A DNA stretch of 46,735 bases, from NCBI GenBank assembly GCA_016715905.1, contig JADJXI010000001.1:1-46735 (forward strand), written 5' to 3'. Source of the DNA: Sphingobacteriaceae bacterium. Its GTDB lineage: Bacteria; Bacteroidota; Bacteroidia; B-17B0; Aurantibacillaceae. The notes under the pieces were generated by a model. The model did no database searches and was not told the DNA's origin. It worked only from the letters and a program-made list of their open reading frames with translations. The translations under genes were made by a program, and so were the position numbers. This document shows positions 10,983 to 19,216 of the stretch, in pieces; positions within the stretch are counted from its first letter, which is position 1, and every line of letters begins with the position of its first letter.

Positions 10983-11502
10983 TTATTTATAGTAATTTAT
11001 TACTAAAACTAAATTAAGAATGGTTAGCGCAACCGAAAATATCTGCATACCGATGCTAAACCAATCAGTCCAAAAAAGTTTTGGACTTCCAGGAATTACC
11101 AAAATATCACTTGCTTGAAGTACAGGAGTAAATCTAGTTTTTGTGCTTAAATTACTTTCCCACATTATATCATTGTAACTGAATTTGATCATTTCCTCTT
11201 TGCCATTTTCCAGCGTTCGATAAATCCTTAAGTCCTCCAATTCCGAATCCCGATTTGGTCCTCCAGCAAAAGAAAGAAGATCACTTACAGTTGTATATTC
11301 AGGGACAATATATTTTCCTGGTCTTGAAACGTATCCCCAAACTGCGACTTTAATATTTACTGTTCCCGGATCGGAAAAATCATATAATCCAGAGCGGGCA
11401 AATGAGCCTCTTCCAAGTTCTGCATCCGTAATTTGGGCAGTAACATTAGAAGTTAAAATAATAACCAATAAATATTAGGAGGAAGTTAACTTTCAGATTC
11501 AT
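10983..11502 (-). CDS. Short SLBB-domain polysaccharide export protein (frameshift in signal peptide)
   Basis: One SLBB domain (NIKVAVWGYVSRPGKYIVPE, then TTVSDLLSFAGGPN) is followed by a segment ending ASDILVIPGSP and a hydrophobic C-terminal helix (SIGMQIFSVALTILNLVLVI). The open frame starts at a TTG at 11468. The ATG at 11502 opens MNLKVNFLLIFIG, and one indel near 11470 joins it to VIILTSNVTAQ, which makes a proper signal peptide, so I take 11502. Normal Wza proteins are about 350 residues or more and have a Poly_export domain before SLBB; here that domain is missing and the protein is about 172 residues. It probably works with the Wzc homologue just downstream, at the cell envelope. Confidence 0.78.
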
Positions 11503-11666
11503 TTTTTGTCTCTAGATTTTTTGTTTTTGATGGTTTTTACTATCATTCCTACATTTACCCTAATATAACAAAACCTGGAATATGTACTATTTAACAATCA
11601 ACTTTTATGCTACTCTAAATTTATAAAAAAAAAGCTTTTATGGAAAGATTATTATCTATTCAAATG

Positions 11667-11695
11667 ATCTAAAATCTCAAATTGAGATTTTAGAT
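11667..11695. repeat. Perfect 14-bp inverted repeat
   Basis: ATCTAAAATCTCAA and its exact reverse complement face each other across one central A. It begins 10 bases past the stop of the aminotransferase gene in the direction of transcription and about 165 bases before the SLBB start. The stem is AT-rich, and a T-run on the minus strand appears only about 35 bases further on, so it could be a weak terminator or a dyad operator for the export genes. Confidence 0.6.
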
Positions 11696-11704
11696 GTCTA
11701 AGAA

Positions 11705-12828
11705 CTAATTAATCTTAAAAAAAGCCATAATTTTAGCGCTGACGTATTCTATTTGCTCATCAGTCAGCTCAGGATACATAGGTAAAGATAATCCGCATTC
11801 AGCAAGTTTTTCTGTTTGAGGAAAGTCCCCCTTCTTATATCCCAAATTTCTGAAACAAGGCTGTAAATGTAATGGTACAGGGTAGTGCAATCCAGTTGAA
11901 ACGCCATACTCATTAAGAAATTTTGCCAAATCATCCCTTCTTTTAATTCCACCTTCATTAACTTGGATTACGAACAAATGATAAACATGTTTAGCATAGT
12001 CCATTTCTTTCGGCAAAGTTATTGAGGGAAAATCCTTTAAAAATTCATAATATTTCTTAGCTGCATGTCTCCTACCTTCGGTCCATTTATCAAGGTGCCT
12101 AAGTTTAACACCAAGTACCGCACCTTGTATACCTTCCATTCTGTAATTGTGCCCAAGCATTTCGTGATTGTATTTTTGAACGGCCCCATGGTCTCTAAGC
12201 ATTTTAACTTTGTTTGCAACCTCCTCACTGTTTGTTGTAACCGCTCCGCCTTCACCATACGCTCCTAAATTCTTACCAGGATAAAAGCTGAAAGAAGCTG
12301 TGTCAGATAATCCCCCTATTCTTTTGCCCTTATACTCAGCAAAATGAGATTGTGCACAATCTTCAACTAAAAACAATTTATGTTTCTTTGCAACCTCTCT
12401 TAACGGATCTAAATCAGCAGGCTGACCATAAAGATGAACTGCAACAATCGCTTTAGTTTTGGGAGTAATAGCTGCTTCAACTTTTTTAGGATCTATATTG
12501 TAACTATCGGGTTCACAATCTATAAAGACAGGCATGGCACCGCAAAGAGTTGCTCCCCAAGCGGTTGCAATAAATGTGTTTGCCGGAATTATCACTTCAT
12601 CGCCGGCTTTAATTCCTAATGCCCACAATGCGAGGTGATTTCCGTCTGTTCCCGAGCTAACACCGAGACAATGTTTAGCACCATGCTCTTTAGCAAACGC
12701 TGCTTCAAAATCAAAAACAGCCTTACCTAGAACGAACGCTGTATTATCTATTATATTTTGTATGGCAGGATCTATTTCATTTTTTATTGATTTGTATTGA
12801 ATTTTAAATCTAGAAATGGTACTTGCAT
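11705..12828 (-). CDS. DegT/DnrJ/EryC1 sugar aminotransferase, WbpE-like (one frameshift)
   Basis: PLP-dependent enzyme that transaminates a keto nucleotide sugar. Seen: SSGTDGNHLALWALGI, GDEVIIPANTFIAT, AIVAVHLYGQPADLDPL, LVEDCAQSHFAEYKGK, and SFYPGKNLGAYGEGGA with the Schiff-base lysine; then a normal C-terminal half (GLHYPVPLHLQP). The longest frame starts inside the gene at 12628. The natural start is the ATG at 12826-12828 after GAGAGGAATT, giving MQVPFLDLK; one extra A in the run at 12802-12805 joins the frames. Full length is about 374 residues, typical. It heads the export/initiation gene group. With WbpB- and WbpD-like genes at 5.3-6.9 kb it probably makes UDP-2-acetamido-3-amino-2,3-dideoxy-uronic acid. 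FdtB/QdtB-type activity is possible. Confidence 0.88.
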
Positions 12829-13132
12829 TTTTTAATTCCTCTCGACTTTAATTTTATGGTAATTTAATAATAACTGTAATATTGAGCGGTTACTTTATTT
12901 TTTCATTCCAAAATTACAGTTTATTCTCTGGCTAACAAAGCAATACTTATTTAGAGAATAATTATTTACGAAGTGGATTTCAATATGAGCAGTGACTTTG
13001 AGATTTTTTTTAAACATTTAATTTGAATTTGCTTTAATACTGCAATAATTTAAAAATAAGTTTACTTTTTGTTTACCTTTGAGATAAATTGAACCAACAG
13101 AATTTTACTTTCTATATACCTATAGGAACAAA
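12829..13132. other. Divergent intergenic region
   Basis: About 300 AT-rich bases between the minus-strand aminotransferase gene and the plus-strand helix-turn-helix gene. Promoters for both should lie here. I cannot pick out a convincing -35/-10 pair, and I see no structured RNA. Confidence 0.4.
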
Positions 13133-13711
13133 ATGAAGAAAGAAGAACTTAAGTATCGATTTATTGAGCTTAAGGCACTTGGATATACTTATGTTAAAAT
13201 TTGCAAGGAACTCAATATTTCTAAACCAACCTCTATAAAATGGGGAAAATCACTATCTATAGAAATAAACAAGCAGCAGAAATATTTATTGTCTCATTTA
13301 TTTTCGCAAAAGATTGTGGAGCAAGAACAAGGGTTATTGATTAGGCTAGAACAGTTCCGAAGAAGAAGGGATATGAATTTACCTAAAAGGATAACTGATA
13401 AAATTGATAAAAAAATTTTGCGAAGTTTAGAAAAAATTTTCACTAAGCAAATAACGGCAATACACTTGAAACTAAAGGATGACAATTTAATTAGCGCTAC
13501 TTTCATTTTTAACGATGATGTGACATTAGAGAGTAAGAGAAAAGTTAAGCTATTTAGTAATATCACTGATATTACTGACACTATTACAAATGCTATTACC
13601 AGTTATTCTCCATCTAAATTTATTAATCAATTGTTTTCAAATTTATTCTTCCACCAGAGAGACATATCCTTGGGAAGACATTTCCATGTATTTTCAATCG
13701 TATTTAAATAA
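13133..13711 (+). CDS. Helix-turn-helix protein of unknown role
   Basis: The first 45 residues (ELKALGYTYVKICKELNISK, then PTSIKWGKSL) form a helix-turn-helix like those of transposase-type and Fis-type DNA-binding proteins. The rest is basic and helical up to about residue 135 and matches nothing I know. The ATG has no strong ribosome site. The last 28 codons overlap the 3' end of the convergent deacetylase gene and read like its antisense, so the true C-terminus may be shorter after a lost stop near 13620. It sits alone on the plus strand between the two halves of the polysaccharide locus. It may regulate that locus, or be an insertion-derived orphan. Confidence 0.5.
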   Translation: MKKEELKYRFIELKALGYTYVKICKELNISKPTSIKWGKSLSIEINKQQKYLLSHLFSQKIVEQEQGLLIRLEQFRRRRDMNLPKRITDKIDKKILRSLEKIFTKQITAIHLKLKDDNLISATFIFNDDVTLESKRKVKLFSNITDITDTITNAITSYSPSKFINQLFSNLFFHQRDISLGRHFHVFSIVFK

Positions 13712-14607
13712 TCCAGCAATTCTTCATAAAATTTCAAATGATTCTTGTTAATTAAATAATCCGGATGTGTTAGGGCTAATATCATCCCATTGTTTTTTAA
13801 CAACCACTCAGCCTTCCTCTTCCAAATATTAATATCCTTAACTTTTAAAACATAAAACAAAGTGTGATCTTGCGGTAATGTGTATGGTAATTCCACAAAT
13901 TTTCCTACAATAAAGGGCCAGATTGATCCAGTTCCACCCGGAAAAGGTTGGAAGGGATCATAGTCAAAACAAGAAGCATCGTACTTGATATCCAATTTTT
14001 GCAACCACATTAAATTTCGATGGACTTGCGGCGATCTGAATCCGACTGCATTATATTTTTTTATAGCCTCATTAATAAAGCTAGCCCTATAATTAAAAAT
14101 TTTTTCAGAGTAATATAGTTTTCCATCATGATTGTATCCATGTATCCCGATCTCATGACCTGAATCTTGAATTAATTTTATAATTCCCTCATCTAGTTTG
14201 TACTTATAGGGAACAATATTCCAGGCAGATTTAAATCCGTACTTCTCTTCAAGTTCGAGCACATTAGGAATGAAATCAAAACCATTTTGTTCCTCAACGT
14301 CGTGCGTTAATATAAGAGCTGAAGCGAAACTCTGAGGATATAAATTCCTTACAAGTGTATTAAAATTGAACTTTTCCTTTAAATAGTCTATAAGATCTTC
14401 AGATATAAAATTTTCCTTATACTCGACTTTAGAATTGTACTTGCTTTGCAACCTTTGTCGAATCCTTAACGGTATAATTGGTCTGACTATACTGTAATAA
14501 AATTTTTTTCGAAGTGTAAAATTTAAATTATTGTTATTTTCTAATAGATAACCTTCAAGTATCAGGTCTCTTTCCTTTGAATAAAATGGTGATATTACAT
14601 TTTGCAT
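13627..14607 (-). CDS. Polysaccharide deacetylase (NodB-like)
   Basis: A 326-residue protein without a signal peptide. The metal-dependent deacetylase motifs are ALILTHDVE (His102-Asp103 region), then HEIGIHGYNHDG near residue 150 and GFRSPQVHRN; YDASCFDYDPFQPFPGGTG and the late ILALTHPDYL are usual in the exopolysaccharide-linked subgroup. Such enzymes remove N-acetyl groups from sugars. Residues 1-90 are an extra region I do not recognise. It is the last gene of the 24-kb minus-strand run and follows the ATP-grasp gene, which suggests the two act on the same sugar: a freed amine could then be reacylated. A cytoplasmic substrate is likely because no export signal is seen. Confidence 0.8.
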   Translation of the reverse strand: MQNVISPFYSKERDLILEGYLLENNNNLNFTLRKKFYYSIVRPIIPLRIRQRLQSKYNSKVEYKENFISEDLIDYLKEKFNFNTLVRNLYPQSFASALILTHDVEEQNGFDFIPNVLELEEKYGFKSAWNIVPYKYKLDEGIIKLIQDSGHEIGIHGYNHDGKLYYSEKIFNYRASFINEAIKKYNAVGFRSPQVHRNLMWLQKLDIKYDASCFDYDPFQPFPGGTGSIWPFIVGKFVELPYTLPQDHTLFYVLKVKDINIWKRKAEWLLKNNGMILALTHPDYLINKNHLKFYEELLDYLNTIENTWKCLPKDMSLWWKNKFENN

Positions 14608-14694
14608 AAAAGTAAATTTAATCTGAGTAATATACTTTCAACCGCATGCTATAACTTTTTAATAAGTTATGTTAATGGCAATCATGATTAAGAG

Positions 14695-15879
14695 TTAATT
14701 TTTTAAAGTACGTTTATTGAATATTTTTTTAAAAAATAAAATGGGCGAGAACAATATTGTACTAATAAATGGTAAAGGATCACTGATACTAAACATACAT
14801 TCAAACAAATTTTTTCTTGAATACTTAAATATTCGTTTTTCCCTAAACATTTGTGGTATATCTGTAAATAAATCCACCCAATAATAATCTATTTTATAAT
14901 TCGTTGACGGTGAGACTTTATTCTTTAAGACAAACTGAATGTACTTCTCCACCAGATTTTGACCACATTGTGAAGAAAAATTAATGGATTTCCATGTTCG
15001 TGGATTCATTTCTATTATTTTGTAATTGTTATCTCTTTCATCCAAAATAAACTCTATTTCAGATATTCCTGTATAACGCAATTTTGCAAGAATATTTTGC
15101 GATATATCTAATATTTTTGCATCAAAAAAACTTTTAAGATAGGTCCCAGTACCAAATTGGTTCGGATGCTGTCTCAACTTTTCATATTGGAATAAGCCAA
15201 TAATTTCTCCATCAATTGAAAACGCACATGAAGATTTTACCGGGTATTTGGATTTAATAATCTCCTGGATAATTAATTCATCTTTATTAAAATTACTATA
15301 TATACTTTCTAAATCGCTCTGAGAAATTGTGTTAAGTTTGATTGCTTTTTCATCAATAAAATTCCTTAATTTATTCCCAACTCTGCTTTTCATTATATAA
15401 TTATCAGTAAGATACGACTCTCGATCGATATCTTTGAGCAAATAAGTTGGAACCTTATTTTCGTCTTCTAATAAGCGATTAAATTCATATTTATCAAAAA
15501 TTAGATGGTACGAATTGTTAGGTATATAATATTTTTTTGATAATTCATTTTTGTTAGTATAAATATAGTTTATGATATCTTCATTTATTCCCATTAAAAT
15601 CGATGGATAACCAATAGGAAGACTTAATAATGCATTAGTTAATTCTTCATTTTTACTTGCCAGAGCTAAATTTTTTATGGTTCCATGTGAAATTTTTATA
15701 TAATTCGATATATATTTTGAAAATCTAGAGCTGCTAAACACTTCATCATTTAAGACAAAAATTGGAAGTTTACAACTTCCGGCAGAATGAATAATTCCTA
15801 ATCCTTGGGTATGATTACCAATTATAACCAATGATGGCAACTGTCTCTCACTTAGGTTATTTCGACTTCTGAAGAGCAT
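14695..15879 (-). CDS. ATP-grasp carboxylate-amine ligase-like protein
   Basis: A 394-residue protein of the carbamoyl-phosphate-synthase-like ATP-grasp group. The N-terminus LPSLVIIGNHTQGLGIIHSA is a Rossmann-like pre-ATP-grasp domain. NYIMKSRVGNKLR holds the ATP-binding lysine, ELIIQEIIKSKYPVKSSCAF follows, and EIEFILDERDNNYKIIEMNP gives the metal-binding Glu and Asn. The C-terminus has a hydrophobic segment (LPFISTILFSPILFF), so it may sit at the membrane. Family members join a carboxylate to an amine with ATP. In D-aspartate-ligase-like relatives in surface-polymer loci the product is an amide on a sugar or lipid. It lies between a PSD homologue and a deacetylase, forming an unusual three-gene module. 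Confidence 0.8.
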   Translation of the reverse strand: MLFRSRNNLSERQLPSLVIIGNHTQGLGIIHSAGSCKLPIFVLNDEVFSSSRFSKYISNYIKISHGTIKNLALASKNEELTNALLSLPIGYPSILMGINEDIINYIYTNKNELSKKYYIPNNSYHLIFDKYEFNRLLEDENKVPTYLLKDIDRESYLTDNYIMKSRVGNKLRNFIDEKAIKLNTISQSDLESIYSNFNKDELIIQEIIKSKYPVKSSCAFSIDGEIIGLFQYEKLRQHPNQFGTGTYLKSFFDAKILDISQNILAKLRYTGISEIEFILDERDNNYKIIEMNPRTWKSINFSSQCGQNLVEKYIQFVLKNKVSPSTNYKIDYYWVDLFTDIPQMFREKRIFKYSRKNLFECMFSISDPLPFISTILFSPILFFKKIFNKRTLKN

Positions 15880-15952
15880 GTGAAATATATATTTGTATTG
15901 ATTATTATCTAGGAAGCGGGTGAAGGAAATATTTGGACTTAAAATTCATTTT

Positions 15953-16728
15953 TCAAACATCGTATTTACAAATAATAGTCTTACAGCCATACACTTGTTG
16001 ACCAACTTTAACTCTAAAATTTAATTTTTCTGAAGCTATGAATAAATCAGCTTGAGAACCCCGTTCAATGAATGATATTTTTTGGCCAATGGACAATTCA
16101 CTACCCTTATCAAAGAATTTAGTGATTTTATTTACGAATTTATCGGCAATGAGAATGAGCACACACGATATTTTTTCATTAACAATTTCAATTGTCATTC
16201 TCTCATTTATAAAATGAAATTTCCTAGAAAAAAGATTTACTGCTTTTCTTAAAAATGCGAAGTTAATATACTCCCAAAAATCCACCATTGGCAAATTAAA
16301 CCCAGTTTGATAATGAAAAATAGATTGAACAGAGCCATTTATTGGTGAATAATTATAATGAACATCAAAAGGAGACATATAGATTCCTATAAGCCATCCA
16401 TTTTTATTGCCAACAGAGGTTTTACTGATTTCATCAATTGCAATATTTTCCCCATTTTTTTTTGAAACTACAACGCCATTCTTAACCGGGTAAATATACA
16501 TTACCCTTCCATCAGCCGGTGAAACAATTATTTTTCTTCTGATAGAGGAATTCTTTTCGGATCTCTGAAAAAAAAGATGTTTCTAAACCAGTAAAACCAT
16601 ATCAACAATAAAATAAAAATCGGTAACCATAGAAGAACTACGATCTGAAAGAATTCAAGATTGAAGAATTTTCCTATTAAGAAAAAAAATAGGAATGCAA
16701 CTAATATTAGAAAGATAAGCTTTTTCAA
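15953..16728 (-). CDS. Phosphatidylserine decarboxylase homologue (one frameshift)
   Basis: Two membrane helices (residues 3-20 and 28-48) are followed by WFRNIFFFRDPKRIP; then, after a shift in an A-run at 16531-16535, IIVSPADGRVMYIYPVKNG. The PSD triad is present: Asp in SPADG, His in SPFDVHYNYSPINGSV, and the pyruvoyl-forming Ser in ERGSQADLF. Start is a TTG at 16728. Corrected length is about 258 residues, slightly over the usual 210-220 of the short PSD/archaetidylserine decarboxylase class because of the anchor and a central insert. The family decarboxylates phosphatidylserine to phosphatidylethanolamine. No phosphatidylserine synthase is next to it. Its place in a sugar-polymer operon beside an ATP-grasp ligase suggests a modified role, which is inference. 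Confidence 0.82.
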
Positions 16729-16958
16729 GATATACCCGCTGATTATTGAGTTTTAGATTAATAATTGTGGATTATTATTTGGTGAAAATTAACATATTTT
16801 TTTCAATGTCTTTAAAGTAATCAGATACTTGTATTCATTACCTAAGAACAGTGAGCTTTGTTTAGTTATAAAAATTTTTATTATATGATATCTTATAAAG
16901 ATATTCAGTAATAGTTATTTTTTCCATCTTTTCTATAAAAAGAAATAGTTGAACTATA

Positions 16959-18158
16959 TTAGTCACGATCAATTATATCATTCATAATTTCTAAATATTT
17001 TTTTTCTTGCCTATTCCAATTATATTTTTCGAAAAATTTAAATGAATTATTTATTAATTCAGTTTTTCTTTTAGAATTTTTCGACAGGGTGATAATTTTA
17101 TTTGCTAGCTCATTAATATCATCAGGAGAAACATATTCAACCATGTCATCAGAGAAATATTTTCGAATACCATATAAATCAGAGGTAATAACGGGAATCC
17201 CTATATAAACATACTCCAATAATTTGACCGGCAACATACACCTTTCATAAACAGGATTACTGCGCATACTAATTACGCCGATATCAAAATTCTCAATTTC
17301 AGCTTGCAATTGTTCAACCGGAATAAAATCCTTAAAAAAAACTATTTTGTTCAAAATGCCCTGCTTTTTACAATAATCTATTAATTCTGGTTTTTGTTCT
17401 CCGCCTCCAATTAAGGTCAGTGTTACATTGATATTCTTTGAAGCATTTTCGATAGCTTTAACCAAAATGTCTAAACCAAGTCGGTATGATATTGTTCCGT
17501 GATTTACAATTTTAATTGCATTATTTGAATCTTCCTTGTTCTTCCTCCTTTTGAAAAACTCTTCATTTGGTAAATTCAAAAGACAAAAAATTTATCCTTG
17601 GTAATTCCGTTACTTAATAGAAACTCTTGCTGTGAATGATCGGCACAAAATAAAACATCACAAAAAGCTACTGAAATTTTGGTTTGTAATTTCATGAGCT
17701 TAAAAGTGTACTTTCTTGCGATGAATTAAACTTAGTAAAAACACCTGCCATCATAATATCATGTAAATCAAGAATTATTTGACTCCCATTAACTTTGGAA
17801 TAATAGCGCTAAAAACAAGGAAATCCGGTTGATTGTGAACATGGATGACGGGATATCTATTCTTGATATTATAAATGCTTAAGTAAAAAAAAGCTTTTAA
17901 TAGAAAAAACAGATAAGAAAACAAATACAATTTTTTACTTTTCCCTTGATATTTTCGCCCTAAAAATTTAATAAATAGATTGTTTTTACTAAAGAAGTTA
18001 GAATATTTATCGAATAAGCAAAAAATGTGGACAGAATATCCTTCCTTCAAAAGAGAATTAACATAACCTTTTATTCTTGCATCATTAAAGTATTCAGCGT
18101 AGGCAACCATGCATATTTTATTGTTTCTCATCGAATTATGTTTTCTGTCATTATTCAC
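16959..18158 (-). CDS. GT4-like glycosyltransferase (several frameshifts)
   Basis: The N-terminal half (KICMVAYAEYFNDARIKGYV, later VIHVHNQPDFLVFSA) is the acceptor domain of GT-B enzymes. The C-terminal half (ILVKAIENASKNINVTLTLI, FDIGVISMRS and a PVKLLEYVYIGIPVITSD loop) is the nucleotide-sugar domain. Between 17580 and 17775 the frame changes about three times; the pieces SQIILDLHDIMMAGVF and ISVAFCDVLFCADHSQQEF bridge them. Corrected length is about 400 residues, normal. Its ATG overlaps the stop of the preceding glycosyltransferase by 4 bases, a sign of translational coupling. The donor sugar cannot be told. Confidence 0.8.
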
Positions 18159-19135
18159 TTTGTACTTAATACTGATTTATATACTTCTATTATTTTTTGA
18201 GCAATAACTTCATTTCTTAAATGATCTATTTTTTCCCGACCATTACTTCTTTTTTTACTCTCATAAATGATTCTTAACTTGTCAATAATTTCTCCTTCGG
18301 AAAAGTCCACAGTAAAGCAGTTGTATGCATCTTGCATAACCGTTTCTACATCACCCACTTTTGTAGAAATTATTGGAAGATTACATGCCATTGCCTCCTT
18401 AATCACGTTTGGAGATCCTTCCCAAAATGAAGACAACATCAGCACGTCTGATGTATTCATATATTCAACAACTTGATGTTGGCTTATTCCAAATGGTGTT
18501 ATCAATTTTACACCATCATTTTCCTTTTTGAATGATTCAACTGCCTTTTTTGTTAGATTAAAATTTTTGACTGGTTGCTTTACATTACCTAAAAATAAAA
18601 CAATGAAATCATTTTCTTTAAAACCTAAAATTTTTCTACTTTTATTCCTATCGATTGGTTTAAAGATATCGAAATCGATACCATTAGGAATAACGGATAT
18701 TGGTACTTGAATAGGCAATAAATTTTTCATTTGTTCTGATTTTACTATTAAGTGATTCATCCTTTTTGCAACAAAAGATGATATGAATTTATCAATTTTA
18801 CCTCTAGTTGTTAAAACGCCTTGAATATTGGGCGTACCTAATAAATCGCTCCCCATGAATGAGAGAACAATAGGTTTATTTGAAGAAGCAAAATATGTTG
18901 AGAAGCCACAATAACTGTAATGGGCATGTAATATGTCGTAATTATTTTCTGTAATGAGATTCCTAATCACTTGTATAGATTTAAAATATTCTAGTTTCGA
19001 ATTGTAACTTTTAATTTCATAAACTCTACAATCAACTCCTTCTTTTTTCAGTGAATCAATTTGTGATTTGATAAAAGGTTGATGATGTGGTCGCTCTTTT
19101 GAAGACAATCCAGCAGCTATATGTAAAACTTTCAA
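18155..19135 (-). CDS. Glycosyltransferase family 4
   Basis: Intact 326-residue GT-B enzyme. MKVLHIAAGLSSKERPHHQP opens the acceptor domain. HAHYSYCGFSTYFA and VLSFMGSDLLGTPN are usual for GT4 capsule enzymes; ISVIPNGIDFDIFKP and VLFLGNVKQPVKNF start the donor domain; MLSSFWEGSPNVIKEAMACN carries the conserved E-x7-E-type sugar-nucleotide motif. It probably adds one sugar of the repeat unit in the cytoplasm. It shares a 4-base overlap with the next glycosyltransferase, and CapK lies about 80 bases upstream. Confidence 0.9.
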   Translation of the reverse strand: MKVLHIAAGLSSKERPHHQPFIKSQIDSLKKEGVDCRVYEIKSYNSKLEYFKSIQVIRNLITENNYDILHAHYSYCGFSTYFASSNKPIVLSFMGSDLLGTPNIQGVLTTRGKIDKFISSFVAKRMNHLIVKSEQMKNLLPIQVPISVIPNGIDFDIFKPIDRNKSRKILGFKENDFIVLFLGNVKQPVKNFNLTKKAVESFKKENDGVKLITPFGISQHQVVEYMNTSDVLMLSSFWEGSPNVIKEAMACNLPIISTKVGDVETVMQDAYNCFTVDFSEGEIIDKLRIIYESKKRSNGREKIDHLRNEVIAQKIIEVYKSVLSTK

Positions 19136-19216
19136 TTTGGTAATATTTTGCTCTTACGTATAAAGATCTAAAAAAGAATAGTAAAATTTAAAATAAATGA
19201 GTGCTCAATTAAGATC

